Assembly: GCA_010645155.1 (NCBI GenBank)
Contig: JAAGOF010000070.1
Span: forward strand, 987,035 to 1,051,034
Length of the DNA: 64,000 bases
From: Tigriopus japonicus
Taxonomy: Eukaryota > Arthropoda > Copepoda > Harpacticoida > Harpacticidae
Reading direction: 5' to 3'
Within the stretch, counting starts at the first letter, position 1. The number at the start of each line of letters is the position of its first letter. Of the stretch, positions 38,239 to 49,979 are shown one piece after another. Under the pieces are notes generated by a model. The model was not told the origin of the DNA and did no database searches. It saw only the letters and a list, made by a program, of their open reading frames with translations. A program made the translations under genes and the position numbers.

Positions 38239-39475
38239 TAGAGCTGTGCATCGGATCCGAAAGGTCCCCAAAATCCAATCCGAACTTGATTTCTTTAATC
38301 CGAATCCGAATCCGAATCCGAGAGCTTCCATTCAATCCGAACGAATCCGAATCCGAAAATTTGCTACTCAATCCGAACGAATCCGAATCCGAAAATTTTT
38401 GCCCAATCCGAACGAATCCGAATCCGAAAATCTTCTGCCCAATCCGAACGAATCTGAATCCGAAAATTTGGCGCAAAATCCGAAAAACATCCGAAAATTT
38501 GGCGAAAATCCGAAAAAAATCCGAAATTTTTTTTGCTAATTCCGATTTAAATCTGATTATTTTGGCCTAAATTGGAAATAACACTTTCAACTAGAAGTGC
38601 CAAAAACATATTATTTTAAATGTAATATATCTTTTTAATATTTCCACGTTTAGCCTTGATTTTTTTTAACATTTGGGCATTTTCCAGGAAAAAATAAGCA
38701 GTTTCTTTTTTTTTGGCAAAATATTTCAGGACAATTAGAGAAAATTAATGAATGCTCTTTGCACAATAGAATTTCCCAAAATGAACCAAATATGTTAAAA
38801 TGTTTATGAAAAGGTATTGATTCAAAAAATCACAATCATATCAACAGTCAAATGCAGAAAAAACTGCGTAATTGAATGGGGTGAAAACATTTTTATCTTT
38901 AAATCAGTTTGGTGTCAAGTGGGCTGATATTTACGCACTTAATTGCAATCCAGGGGTGAATACTTGGCAAAATCTTTACTTTATTCAAATAGGATGGTTT
39001 TGCTTTGAACACGTTTTGTAACTTTTTGATGCTTTTTTACTACAAAACCTTTCTATGATTCTCTTAATATAGAAATATTTGATCTCAATGCTCTCATTTA
39101 ATTGGTAAAATCTGAAACATTAAAATACCTTGTGGAGTCATTAAAAAAATCAGAGTTGAAGGCAGGAGATTGCATTTAAATCATCAAACAAAAAATGTCT
39201 CATAATGAAAATATTGTGAATTGAAATAAAAAAGTAAAATGAAAAATTCGGATTGGTTTCGGATTACGTCGGATCCGAAATTTTTTTCGCAAATCCGAAT
39301 CCGAATCCGAATCCGACAGGTTTTGGCAAATCCGAACGAATCCGAATCCGAAAATTCGCGCTAAAATCCGAACGAATCCGAATCCGAAAATTCTTGCGTC
39401 AATCCGAACGAATCCGAATCCGATCGGATTCGGATCCGATCGGATCCGACTTTTCGGATCCGATGCACAGCTCTA
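38239..39475. mobile_element. Non-autonomous hAT element with ATCCGAA subterminal arrays
   Basis: The terminal inverted repeats TAGAGCTGTGCATCGGATCC extend to about 27 bp. They are flanked by a perfect 8-bp duplication TTGTAGAC (38231-38238 and 39476-39483). Directly inside each end is an array of a 33-35 bp unit containing AATCCGAACGAATCCGAATC followed by CGAAAATT. There are about five units at 38330-38520 and three to four at 39300-39425, in the same orientation at both ends. The middle is AT-rich and has no transposase. Apparent open frames through the arrays are by-products of the repeat. Confidence 0.95.
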
Positions 39476-41951
39476 TTGTAGACCGTAAAGATTTGCCGAC
39501 CCAAGTAAGAATCTAGGGAAATTGCATTTGTTGGTAAATGTTTAGGTCTGTCATTTGATCTTGATCAAGTGGAATGAAGTTGCAATGCAACATATGAAAA
39601 AGTTCGTGGCAGTTGCAAGACTTGTTTAAGAGGCGGAAAAAGACCACGACCACTTGATCTTATCTCAGCTGCCTTCAAGAGGCGTGGAAATGAATTGGAG
39701 CTTGGAGCAAAACTTTGAAATAACATTTTTCTTGAAGGTCATGTCATGATAAAGTGAGTCTCTGAGCGTTTAATTAGCAAATTAGCTCTCACAAACAAAC
39801 TCAGATTTTCTTCATCCATGATTTAATGAAAGCCTAGCTAAAAATAATTACGAAAGCGAATTTGGGACCGAGATTGGTCCTCTTAACACTGCCTGGCAAC
39901 CTTTTGAAAACATATTTTTTGTTCATTTTTTAGTGCTACAAGGAACCAAAATGATTCTCAATACGCAATTTGTTGGGGAAAAGCCATTGATCTCTTTCCT
40001 TTTCAAGAAAAGGAGACAAGAGTACCAAAAAGAGACCACAATACCCAAGAACAATCCAACGTTTAAAATGGCTGAATGGAACTTTGCAAACAGCTTGTGA
40101 TAACCTCTGAAAGAGAATTCAACAAAGGAAAACTTTGACAATCAGCAGTACACGATTTCATTTATGGCCATAACTCACATTATTGCTAACTACTTTAATT
40201 GTTGAACTATCACAAATGATCGTGTTTTTCGCATTTCAAGATTTATGACTATGCATTTATACAAATGCGCTTATCAAAAAGCATCCTTCGGGAGCCATCG
40301 AATTTAAAATGGAAAACTGATTGCTATTTTTTTTAATTAACACCCTTGTGCTTTAACCATTTCTAAATGAAACTCCTAGTTCAGACTTCTCCTGAAAACT
40401 TCTGGTCTCAAATTAAATGTTTGCGAACTGACCACGCCAAGTAATTGAAGTTGTGAACCCATAGACAGGCCCAAGATTGGTACCTTTCTCTCAAGGTTGG
40501 GGTAGTAAACCACCGGTTCCAAAGAGATATATTTGTACCTCAAGTTTGTCTGTGGGGATTTTTCAAAAGATCTTCCCTTTTGGAAGGCATTGATCAATGC
40601 TTTAGAAATGGCCAAGATGAGGACAAGAGGTCGGAGGACCAGCTCCCACTTTTCATTAGTGACCATTCTGGAAAAGAATTTGATTTACTGCCAATTCATC
40701 TCCGACAGATCCAAGCTGGGGACCTGGTGCATTTGAGATATGTGCCTCGTCTTTGACAGACCAAGATTGGTTCAAAGAAGGCCACCAGATTCATTCTGTG
40801 GAGGTTTCGAACACAACTCATTGATCCGAGAATCAGAGTCGGAGGAAAGTTCAGTCGGTCTTGGTATTTGGGGTCTTGTCTTGGCATCATAAGCAACATG
40901 ACTTTGCCCTGAAGTGGAAATGGACCATTCCTCACTTGGTTTGAGGCCTCGGTCCGAACATTTATTTACCCGGATATGCTCTTAGAGTCACGCATGCATG
41001 ACAAATCCATGCATCAATTTGGTCTTCAAGGTTTCATAGTGCGAGAACCGCTCTCCCCTCATCTAACTCTATACTAAGGTCGCTGGATATGAAAGTACCA
41101 ATGACTAACCAAAGGAAGATGAATTGATAAAGGTTCAGCTTTCTCCAATGTATACCAAAGATCATTTTTGGGGCTATGGACGATCTCAAATCTTCGCTAA
41201 TTGCCATCGCCGCAGACTCCTATTTGTCTTTTGCCGTCTTTTGAACCGCTCGACTTTTTGTGCGACTTCAAAATTAGTTCATTTCATCTTGGAAAGTGGA
41301 GAAACTTTCATCATCTCAGCCACCCCAAAGGCCCTTGGAGCTTGCTGGAAATATTCGGGAACCACAAGAAACTCAAGCCTAGAGTGTCTTAACCCTTCGA
41401 GAAAATGAGCGGTGAGATTTCTTTCACACTCAACAATCCTTCGTTCCTTCACCAGTGCAAACATAAACATAGGCTCAAAAGTATCCGCACTTTCTGATAG
41501 TTACGTGGTAACAAGACATTTTGACGGGAACAAGATTTTCAGTCTCGGGCATCTTGGTCGACCATCAAATATCTGTCTGGAGAGATTGCTGAAAGGCGAC
41601 GAAGCTGAAATCCCCTCAACAACCAACGAGGCTGGTTCCAAGAATGAAGGGCGCTAGCAAGATGCATTAGATCCGCGTCTTCCAAAGGGCCATTAAGTAA
41701 AACGAGAGGCATCTTTGAAATCCTACCGAGAGAAGTCAAGTCAGAGTTTGGCAGACACTCATGACGGTGTTGTGTGTCGGAAATTTGAGTACAAAAAGGG
41801 TGGCTGGACACTATTTTTCCATATAAAAGGTAACGATCTGTGATCCCATTAATTGCATTCGTTCCATCATGGGGCGATTAGTTAGAAGCTAGAATGTGTA
41901 CCTTCACTAGCTTTGGTTCTAACCACTCAATCTTAAGGAGCTGGTTTGGTT

Positions 41952-42312
41952 CAGAGATGGGTCAATTTCTAGAAAAATCTAATTAATTACACAAATACTT
42001 ACGCTCATGATAACTTTCAACAATCTTTTTTACCTCCAAATTTCCTTTAAGGTGCGGTTCCACGACACATTTTTGATCGCAGTTTGAGGCGAATTGTGAC
42101 ATCACAGATGTACGATCTCGCAACCTCTTACGGAGACTCGCTTACATGCCAATCGAAAAATTGTCTCTGTGACTTCGAAGTGCATTTCGACGTGTAGTGT
42201 AATCTAACCTTTACCTGACCAAAAATTAAATTACAATTATTTGGCTCAAAATGTAATGGACCATGGTTCCATGAAGTTAAATTTCAAATTGCAATATTTC
42301 TCCCCAACTCTG
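41952..42312. mobile_element. Degraded hAT-like MITE, CAGAGTTGGG termini
   Basis: The left end CAGAGATGGG and the reverse complement of the right end CAGAGTTGGG form short terminal repeats. The flanks GTTTGGTT and GTTTGAAA match at the first five of eight bases. The interior carries taattaattac-like and aattacaatta-like motifs. Confidence 0.55.
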
Positions 42313-43702
42313 GTTTGAAACCAGTTCTAGGCTCATTGAGCTTTCAAGTTTGACCCATTGGAAGAGAGACAATCCTCGATCGTGTTCACCAGCTTAAATC
42401 AAGACGACATTACGCGACCCAAGGCACATCAGAATGTTGTTTCTGTGGGAAGACAAGGAAAAAAGAGTCACAAAAAGGGTTTCCGCTTGAAAAGCCTCTG
42501 CTCATTCTCGCTTTTACACTCTCCCGAACACAAACGAAGTGGATTTGGTCCATCTTTCTTCGCTTGTTTCTTCGTCTCGTCTTCTGCTCTGGGAGTTCTT
42601 CATTCACGCAGATGTCAAGACGAAAGAAGGTATTAAGATGGCCACACTATGTTGGTTGTGGGGCTAAAAATGAGCTTTTAGCCGGGGATAATCCCTTATT
42701 CTTCTCTGACAATCAAATGCTATCAGAGACTTCAAACCGATCCATGAACATTGAGGAGAGAGAAAACGATCGGGAACATCAATGAGGAAGGAGCAGGTTG
42801 AACCATTTCGATGATTAGAAAACCGAGCATAAAGACAAGAACCAAACTTTGCCATCAACTTCGGTTTCCCCATTTCGACGAGAGCAGCAACGCCCATCCG
42901 GTTGGAACTATCAAATCAAGAGTCCAAATTCGAGATGTAAAAAGATCATGTTTGCCGAGACCGAAACTTTTTATCGGCCTCTCAGATCTTGGAACTAACC
43001 ATTTCTAAACCTCTCGCCAGACTGTTGAAACTTTTGGCAGTAGTTTTTACACAGAGAAGAATAATCCGCTCTCGGGATTTCAGTTTCAAAGGGTCCAAAG
43101 TGAGGTTTTCCTTGTAACTCTTATTCCATTCAAACTGAGGCTTGTTCCCTAGGGAACCGATTCATCCGATCCAACACAATGATACTGTTTGCCTATCTAC
43201 CTATCCTCAATCAGGAAACATGATATTTGGATCTGTCGGACTCTCTATATCTTGTACTTCCTTATACATAGTTTTCTACTTTTCCCTAAAATAATAGGTT
43301 TGGTCAAGGCTAGCATTGTTATTTAACCTCAAAGAAAACGGCGACGGAGAAAAAGTCAATTGAGCCTACAAGTTTCAGTCTAACGACTGTTTTGATTAAA
43401 ACCCATTCACTTTTAGGACCACATGCTTGAAAGAGTTAAGACATTTCAAGGCCAATGTGGAAAAGCTTTATTAAATCATCAGAGTGTATCCAAGTGTGAG
43501 GGATTTTGCTTTTCCATTGCCACTACAAATTATGTTTTTTGTAATGATTTACTAAAAGGGCCTTTGATCAAACGAAAGAGAGGTTAACCGAAATCGAGAC
43601 CAATTCACCCAATTAACCCTATTTTTGCGCTCACCCCTGGTTGCATATTTTTGCATAAAAAGTTGCAGTGAGAGTACTTGAAGGAAAAATCCTGAATAAT
43701 AC

Positions 43703-44102
43703 CGGGTGATTCATAAGAAATGGAATAGAAAATCATGTCCGTAACTCGAAAATGGTTGATCTCACAAAAAATGTATGAAGCTCAAAAAGATGCGCCAAAC
43801 AACAACCATTAAGAGACACGGGGTTTTATTCCCTTTATGTCGCCCTATATTCCTTTGGAGACAAATTTCGGAAGGGAGGAAAAAGTCGAAAAGTCGAAAA
43901 GAACGCTCTGTTTTCAAAAATGACCTTCACAGGAAAAATCGTTGTCGCTAAAATATTAAACTAAGGTGAAATTGCATTTTCTGACTATTCAAGCCAATAC
44001 TCTGGGCAATCATCTCTTTATGACAGCGAGGTTCAAACATGATTTCAATTACGAGTTATAGACGATATAATTAGGTGTTCTGTTTCTTTTGAAACACCCC
44101 CC
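43703..44102. mobile_element. Possible mariner-like remnant
   Basis: GGGTGATTCATAAGAAAT near the left end matches the reverse complement of the right end, GGGTGTTTCAAAAGAAAC, at about 15 of 18 positions. No TA duplication or transposase motif is clear. Confidence 0.35.
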
Positions 44103-44164
44103 GCACGCACTCCCCTAGCTTCATGTTTCAAGTTGACCACAAGAGGCGCTGATCAGAACATTTA

Positions 44165-44455
44165 CACCACAAACCAGCTCCAGACTTCTCAGTTCTAGCT
44201 AAGCAGGCAGACGACGGCGACAGTTGTTTGATCCGTGACCGCTACATGACCCAGGCTGTATTTTCTGGATTGACTCTGAGACGCAAACTTTGTGAAGGAT
44301 ATTTGCGTTACGAACAAGGTAGCGCACTCTATGACGTTCCTTATGAAACCATCGTTTTTAACAATGTTGTTAGGTAATCCCTCATAGAGGGCGGTTTTGG
44401 CGACGTCAAAATTGAGATATCTCTTTTATTTATCTAGTTCATTATTGATGCCTCG
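44165..44455 (-). repeat. Dispersed repeat (pairs with 57745-58010)
   Basis: The reverse complement of this stretch aligns with 57745-58010. Shared blocks include CCGCCCTCTATGAGGGATTA versus CGCCCTCTATGAGGGATTA, CATAAGGAACGTCATAGAGT, TCTCAGAGTCAATCCA and AGCGGTCACGGATC. I recognise no coding or terminal motif. It is an interspersed repeat of unknown class. Confidence 0.7.
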
Positions 44456-44925
44456 AGTGGTCCAAGGACATGTCCGTGAGTGGTCCTTTGCTTAACAGAG
44501 AAAAAATGAACAACAAAGACCACGCTTAATTCATCGCCTAAGATTTCCTTGAACAAAGATGACCAAAAACCATATTGCAAAAAGTAATACACGCCTTGTG
44601 ATTAACATATTCGTGCAATTTTGTACGTAAAAAAACAGACTCTGGAGTGCCAATAAAGATCGTCATTAAATAGGTATTTGTTGGACAAAGGAAACTTTTA
44701 TTTTTAAATTCTTACTTTATTGGGCAAGCCTAAATTGAATCAAGAAGTAAGCCATCGGCTTTCTAAAGCCCTATTTTGCCCAAATCTTGAGGTTTGGATG
44801 AAGAGCCCTTTCGGTTCATCACTACTACTCCCTAGCCATGAAGGAAAAGGAATTACTTCCTGACTGATGTTTCTTGCATCAAAATTCGGGTATTGGCTGA
44901 TACATTTCAATTTCATCTTTTACAG

Positions 44926-45622
44926 AGCATTTGCAAGCATTATATGTTGCTGTTGTTGTCACACTCGGAAGAACAGCCGAGGCAATTCGAATCGATCTTT
45001 CGGTCATTCCGGCGATGATGAATTAAGCCATTCCAAAGTTACCAGAATCAAAAGCTTGAACGACTTCATCACACGATCGGTGAGACAAATTCACGGTTTA
45101 TGACATCCCCCAACCATAAATCACAGCCCCATTTTGGACCTTTTGCAGTGTTGCACGTGTACGAGGAGAGTCAAAACCAATCGTCCGATTACGGCTTCGA
45201 TTCCGTCAGAAGAAATGCTTCCAACCAGCAGTAACAAAAGCTCAAATGCAGTCCATGCGTCCCATCCTGTGTCCCATGTTCCCTTGGAGAGACTCTTGTC
45301 AGAGGAGGCAGCGCCCTCTGTGAGACAGAATTGCAAATCTCTGTCCTTCCGATCTCCTTCCCCGCCCAAAAGTTGCCCTCGTCATAGAGCTTCTTCTTGT
45401 CGAACCCGGAGCAAAGCTTCTCGTCCGGCCATTTATACTTTCCACCATAATGGTTGGTGGGTGGAACCATATCAAGGCCAATCCAGGCCTAATTCCATAT
45501 CCAGGAACCCTTTGCTTGGTTTTGATCCAAATCGGGCCAACTTACCTATATTGAGGAATAGTCTGTATTCTATCCCACCACCAGATTTTAACCCACAACA
45601 GAGCTCGGAAAAACTCGTGTGA
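44926..45622 (+). CDS. Dop1R2: Dopamine receptor, exons 2 and 3 (cytoplasmic tail)
   Basis: Exon 2 (44926-45079) follows the acceptor TTTTACAG. Its first base completes the arginine codon split by the donor at 14371 and continues AFASIICCCCCHTRKNS. That is the expected helix-8 and palmitoylated-cysteine segment after SRDFRR in this receptor class. A 69-bp intron (45080-45148, GTGAGA to TTTTGCAG) leads in phase 0 into exon 3 (45149-45622), which adds 157 Ser/Pro/Arg-rich residues starting CCTCTRRVK and stops at 45620-45622. The joined receptor is 646 aa. If the 69-bp intron is retained, translation stops at 45101-45103, giving 496 aa. Exon 2 is well supported by family resemblance; exon 3 rests on phase, splice signals and an open frame only. 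Confidence 0.82.
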
Positions 45623-46940
45623 GGATCAGAAGAACCTCGAGTGTAATCTGAAGTCAAAAAACGTATTTTGGTTCAAACTGATTGAAAATACACGTCAAAA
45701 AAGATTATGTGAAAAAGCTCTAAAATCTTGGAAAATAATATCCTCCTTCGAAAACGTTCGATGTTCGCAAAATCAAAGTACTTACCAAAGAGCAAAGTGC
45801 AACAATATGAAGAAATCTTATAATTTGGAATTGGATTTAATTGTGGCTGTTCAGGAAATTTGATGCACACGTTAGCATGTCATCTACAAAGCTGTGCCCA
45901 AAAATCCTAAGTGAGCAAAAATTACAAGCATATTGATCCATAATCTTTGAGAACGCCCGAAACGAAAAGAAGCCACTTTATATCTATTTCGATGGCCTAA
46001 ATCCACCTTTCATGGATATCTTGTCCTCGTTAAAACTTTAGAGCGTTCCTATCGATTTGGAAGAACCATCGCGATGCATCAATCTAGCCTTCCAACAAGG
46101 TCGTAAAAGTTTTCTTGTCAGTTTTACCTGTAGCATGTTGTTAGCAAAGAATGGGAAATCCAGCCAAACTTTGGACGCGAAAAAATTGAGCAAACTTGGG
46201 AACAGACACAAAAGCCGAGATTCCCCTGGCTGAACCAATCCTAAAGCTTGATCAATTCTAATGATCTGCGATTCTTTTTGTCCCACAGGAACCAATTTAC
46301 AGAGCGAAAGGGTGACCTTGAGCAATGAAGTACCAAGAAATGAAGTAAAAGATTTTCCGTGCAGTTTTTGGAACGGCAATTGCACCTGGAACTACGTAGA
46401 ATCGTTAGAATAGACTTGGAGGTGAAAAAGAGGTCAGAAAGATAAATGCCGTTCTCAGAGCATTGGAATTAGATTCGTTTGCATTCCTCGAATTCAGGGC
46501 CGCCTGTTCCAAAACAAGGAGGTCTGCTCAATGTGTTTGCTCAACAAGGTCTCCGAGTGCAATTCTGAGAATTGCTCGAAAAATCGGGGTGGTTTGAGCG
46601 ATTCTTGGGAATATCTGAGATAACGGCTCTTCTCAGAAGAGGAAGTTTTGGAGCCTTGATTTCAGCATTTCATTTGAAATCTATATTTGCCAAGCAAACA
46701 TGCCTGAGAGGAGCCCATTCGACCAAGGCCTCAACAATGTGTCAATGTGGTTATTGAGTAAACAAGGACTAGGTTCGCGTTGGGTGTATTTAGAGTGTAT
46801 TTAGCATATAACAAGTGGATAAATGGATATATCTGAATGAATTTAGGGAGCGCTGACAATTGGTTCCGATCACGAGTTTGGAAGTTCTTCCATTGAGTTT
46901 CTCAGGTTGTGTGTGTGTATGTGGGTGTGAGGCAATTTGA
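45623..46940. other. Intergenic stretch between receptor and P450
   Basis: No gene is supportable. A 115-codon minus-strand open frame near 46038-46385 has no recognisable motif. The last about 150 bp is the 3' flank shared with the second P450 gene, including a GT-rich run near 46905-46925. Confidence 0.6.
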
Positions 46941-48416
46941 TTAATATCTGGCCTCAAGAACCAGATCGTAAGGTTTGGGGGACACCACACATCCCATGGA
47001 GGTCTCAATGGTGCCGCAATCGGATGCGGGCAACTTGAAGTTGAACTTCTGGATGAGATTGGCCACAAAGGAAAACAGTTCCATTTGGGCCACATCTTGA
47101 CCGGGACATTTCCTCTTGCCAGCGCCAAAGGCGATGAAGCCCTCGTGATTGGGAACAAATTGGCCGTTGGCGTCCAACCAATGCTCGGGGTAGAGCTCCT
47201 CGGGTTTCTCCCAATGTCGGGGATCCCGATGGACCGCGTGGAAATTGGGGAAGATGAAGGTACCCTTGGGCAGTTTGAAGCCTTCCAGTTCCGTGTCCTC
47301 AGAGGGACTGTGCATCACTCCAATTGGGTGGATGTCGGAGAAGCGGATGATCTCGTGGATCATGGCTTGGACATAAGGTAGGTTGGGTCGATCTTCCAGG
47401 TCCACCATGCGATTGTGGCCAACCACTTGCTCGATCTCAGCCTGAGCCTTGGCTTGCACGTGAGGATTGAGGGCCAGGAATCGGAGGGCCCATTTCAGGG
47501 TGACGGAAGTGGGTTCGCCACCAGCACCAAACAGCTCGGAACAGAGAACCAACAACTGGAACTCGTTGAACGAGGGATGAGCGCCGTCCTTTTTCATTTC
47601 TGAGAGGAAGGCGTCGATGAAATCTTGATTGGAGGTGGTATCGGTGTGATTGTCCTTGTGTTGATCAATCACCTCTTGCAGATATCCGTAGGAATGCTTC
47701 ATCCATTTGCGCATCTTGTCGATGCCAAACAGACTCTCGGGAAAGATCTTGATGAGGAAGGGCATGAACAAGAGGATCCCAGAGGTGGAGGCCAATTCGA
47801 TGCCCTTGTTCACCGAGGTCAGGAAATCGCGCAGCTTTTGATCGTGATGAGGTTTCCTCTCACCCGTGATCAATGCCCAAATCACGTTCACAATGGAGAC
47901 ATTGATGTCATAACCAATCTCCACGGGCTGACCACTCTTGGACTTCTCTTCGAGAAGCTCAATCAAATCATGGATCTCGTCCTTGATGAAGGTCTCCATC
48001 TTGTTCTGTCCAAAGCCCAGAGCCTTGAGATTGGCGTGGGTGAACTTTCTTTGCACTTCCCACTTTTCGCCACTGGTTGAGGCGATGCCATTCTCGCCTT
48101 GGCTGAAGAATCGGAACATGAATGTGTTGGGACGAGCGCAAAGTTCGGCCTTGCTGAAGGCGGCCTTGATGGCCTCGTAGCTGTTCAACACCACAGCCAT
48201 TTCGGTGCCCACCCGGATGCTGAAGATGTCCCCGTAGGATTTGGCAATGGTCTTGAAGGACTCTCCGAGATTGTTGACGTCCAAAAATGGAAGATAGCCC
48301 AAAATGGGCACACCCAGAGGACCCGGGGGCAGGTTTCGGTACTTTTGAGCGAATTTGTAGATGAAGTTAAAAGCCACCAGGGCAAATGTGAACAGAATGA
48401 GGTAAGAACTCAGCAT
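46941..48416 (-). CDS. Cytochrome P450, CYP2 clan (left copy)
   Basis: This is a complete, intronless 491-aa microsomal P450, a haem monooxygenase expected on the ER membrane with electrons from P450 reductase. Visible landmarks: an N-terminal membrane anchor (about 4-20), the proline hinge PPGP (30-33), helix-C WEVQR (119-123), the I-helix motif AGGEPT (298-303), K-helix ExxR as EIIR (355-358), the meander motif PEHW (410-413), and the haem loop FGAGKRKCPG (430-439) with ligand C437. The I-helix motif has proline where most P450s have the oxygen-activating threonine, followed by a threonine one position later. Overall layout fits the CYP2 clan; substrate is unknown. The gene runs divergently from a copy at 51801-53276, from which the protein differs only at residue 7 (Ile here, Phe there). 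Confidence 0.96.
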   Translation of the reverse strand: MLSSYLILFTFALVAFNFIYKFAQKYRNLPPGPLGVPILGYLPFLDVNNLGESFKTIAKSYGDIFSIRVGTEMAVVLNSYEAIKAAFSKAELCARPNTFMFRFFSQGENGIASTSGEKWEVQRKFTHANLKALGFGQNKMETFIKDEIHDLIELLEEKSKSGQPVEIGYDINVSIVNVIWALITGERKPHHDQKLRDFLTSVNKGIELASTSGILLFMPFLIKIFPESLFGIDKMRKWMKHSYGYLQEVIDQHKDNHTDTTSNQDFIDAFLSEMKKDGAHPSFNEFQLLVLCSELFGAGGEPTSVTLKWALRFLALNPHVQAKAQAEIEQVVGHNRMVDLEDRPNLPYVQAMIHEIIRFSDIHPIGVMHSPSEDTELEGFKLPKGTFIFPNFHAVHRDPRHWEKPEELYPEHWLDANGQFVPNHEGFIAFGAGKRKCPGQDVAQMELFSFVANLIQKFNFKLPASDCGTIETSMGCVVSPKPYDLVLEARY

Positions 48417-48477
48417 TGTGATTGTGTGATGTATTGTCTAAGAAAATGTGAGTTGTATCTTTGGTAGTTTGTCGTTG

Positions 48478-48514
48478 AATGATGTCAGATTCGATCTCGG
48501 CTCGTCCTTTTATA
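48478..48514 (-). promoter_or_regulatory. TATA box and initiator of left P450
   Basis: On the minus strand TATAAAAGGA begins at 48514. TCATTCAAC follows about 32 bases downstream (TCATT at 48482-48478), a fit to the arthropod initiator. The ATG is about 60 bases further on, with no intron needed. The right copy has the same two motifs at nearly the same spacing. Confidence 0.8.
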
Positions 48515-49160
48515 CCCTTATCTCTTTAGGATTTCATTAAAGGGAACCGATCGCCAGAATTCGCTGATGGAGTTCTGTAGAATTTCCAAGACCAGAAGTC
48601 AACTCGAATTCGTTTGTTTAATGTTGGCGACAATTATGAGGATCATGCTCAGTTCGCTTGAACTGTTTATCCAACAAACTACACTGTTTGTTTTGTGAGG
48701 AAGAGCGCCGATTAATTCGAGAGAATAACTAACAAATGAGCTGAGACCAACGTGCACACGTGAGTGAGGACTTTGTGCATCGCTTGCAATTGTGGCCGAG
48801 TTGACACGTCTGTTAATTGGAACTTCTGAGATCCTCCTTTCGTTTGACACATGAACCTCAACCGAAATCTTCCTGGTCATCACGAAAGCAGAGCAAATAC
48901 TCATTGATCCAATCCTGAGCAGGAAGAGGAGGAGGAAGAGGGCTGACGTCCTTCTTTTGTGTCACTTGTCTACAATAGAGTCAACAAAGAGTTGGCACCT
49001 TCTGAACGATTCCAAGATCGATCTGAATGCAGTTTTTGTTCTGGCGAAACCCCTTTTCCAACAGAGGAAAACGGAAACTTCTCTTTTAGAAGCTCAAATG
49101 TTATTTTAAAATGTGCTTTGTTAAATTTCTTGAATTTGAAAATAACTTATTTTCATTATA

Positions 49161-49979
49161 CAGGGTGCGGGCGGTATTCATGGAGCAACTTTGGCGGGCT
49201 GGCATGATCTCATACGTGGAGGTATGGAGCTAAAAATCTTAGAGGTGGTAGCTAATTCATTTACATGTGTTTGAGCAAGAAATAACAGAGAAAGAGACAT
49301 TCGTGTCTCCAAAATTGTGGAAAAGGCAAGGGCCCAGTTAGGAATTTGCGCCGGAAAGTCAAATAAGGAGATTTCTGACGTCTTGAACCTGAGCTTTTCG
49401 TTCGTTTGCAAGGTGAGGCAGTATTTATCCAAATCTGGGGGTGACTACCATACCACAGTGGAATAGTGAGAGCATCAGAGGAGGTCTGATACCCTCAGAA
49501 CCTCTGAAATGGTCGCCAAATTAAAAGAAATTGTCGCAAATTCACCAAGATCTGCGTTATTCCTCCTACAACATGAGGAAGGGCCAAATCTTGACTCAAA
49601 AGGCACATGATAAGCGCTTGAAGTCCCGACATTTGGCCTCCCAACTCACCGCATCTTAATCCTTTGGACTTTTATGTCTGGGGCGAAGTTGAAATACACT
49701 CTAACCGAGTTCCATGCAATTTTAAAGAAGAATTAATCAAAAGAATCAAACATGAGCTCGCTTTGTTGTCAAGGGATCAAGTTAAATGGACTTGTGCGAG
49801 ATTCCGTCCAATAATTAAGGGTATCATTGCTCACAAAGGTGGCTTTATTAAATAATACATTCTCCAATCAATACTGATTCGATATCTGGTTTTATTTTTT
49901 CCAATTGGGCCAGTGGTTCTAAAATGACAGCTATTTTGAAAAAGGTCCCTCGAACTCCATGAATACCACACGCACCCTG
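49161..49979 (+). mobile_element. Mariner-type element with broken transposase
   Basis: The terminal repeats CAGGGTGCGGGCGGTATTCA and CAGGGTGCGTGTGGTATTCA (right end reversed) continue with TGGAG and are flanked by TA on both sides (49159-49160, 49980-49981). Inside are transposase fragments. A helix-turn-helix-like block (IVEKARAQLG, KSNKEISDVLNLS) and a linker (SEMVAKLKEIVANSPRS) share one frame at about 49314-49560. The C-terminal catalytic block WPPNSPHLNPLDFYVWG is in another frame at 49634-49684. Most of the catalytic core between them is missing, so the element is internally deleted and inactive. Confidence 0.93.

Larger units (their letters stand above)
14371..44925 (+). other. 30.5-kb intron of the dopamine receptor gene
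   Basis: It is bounded by donor GTAAGA at 14371 and acceptor TTTTACAG ending at 44925. No nested gene is supportable; open frames are short and lack recognisable domains. About 14.4-20.0 kb shows nothing clear. From 20.0 kb onward it is rich in non-autonomous transposons, listed separately. The stretch 20008-20105 is full of AATTGTAAT-like motifs, as is 57395-57540. About 33.1-35.7 kb and 39.5-41.9 kb hold no identified element. Confidence 0.85.

Noticed and set aside
38246..39516. Open frames with NPNESESEN-like repeats
   Set aside because: They are translations of the hAT subterminal arrays, not proteins.
40376..41811. Run of minus-strand frames with leucine-rich content (41279-41470, 41539-41811)
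   Set aside because: Faint leucine-rich-repeat-like spacing, but frames are broken and no splice solution or motif is convincing.
46038..46385. 115-codon minus-strand frame downstream of the P450
   Set aside because: No recognisable domain, and it lies outside the shared P450 flank.
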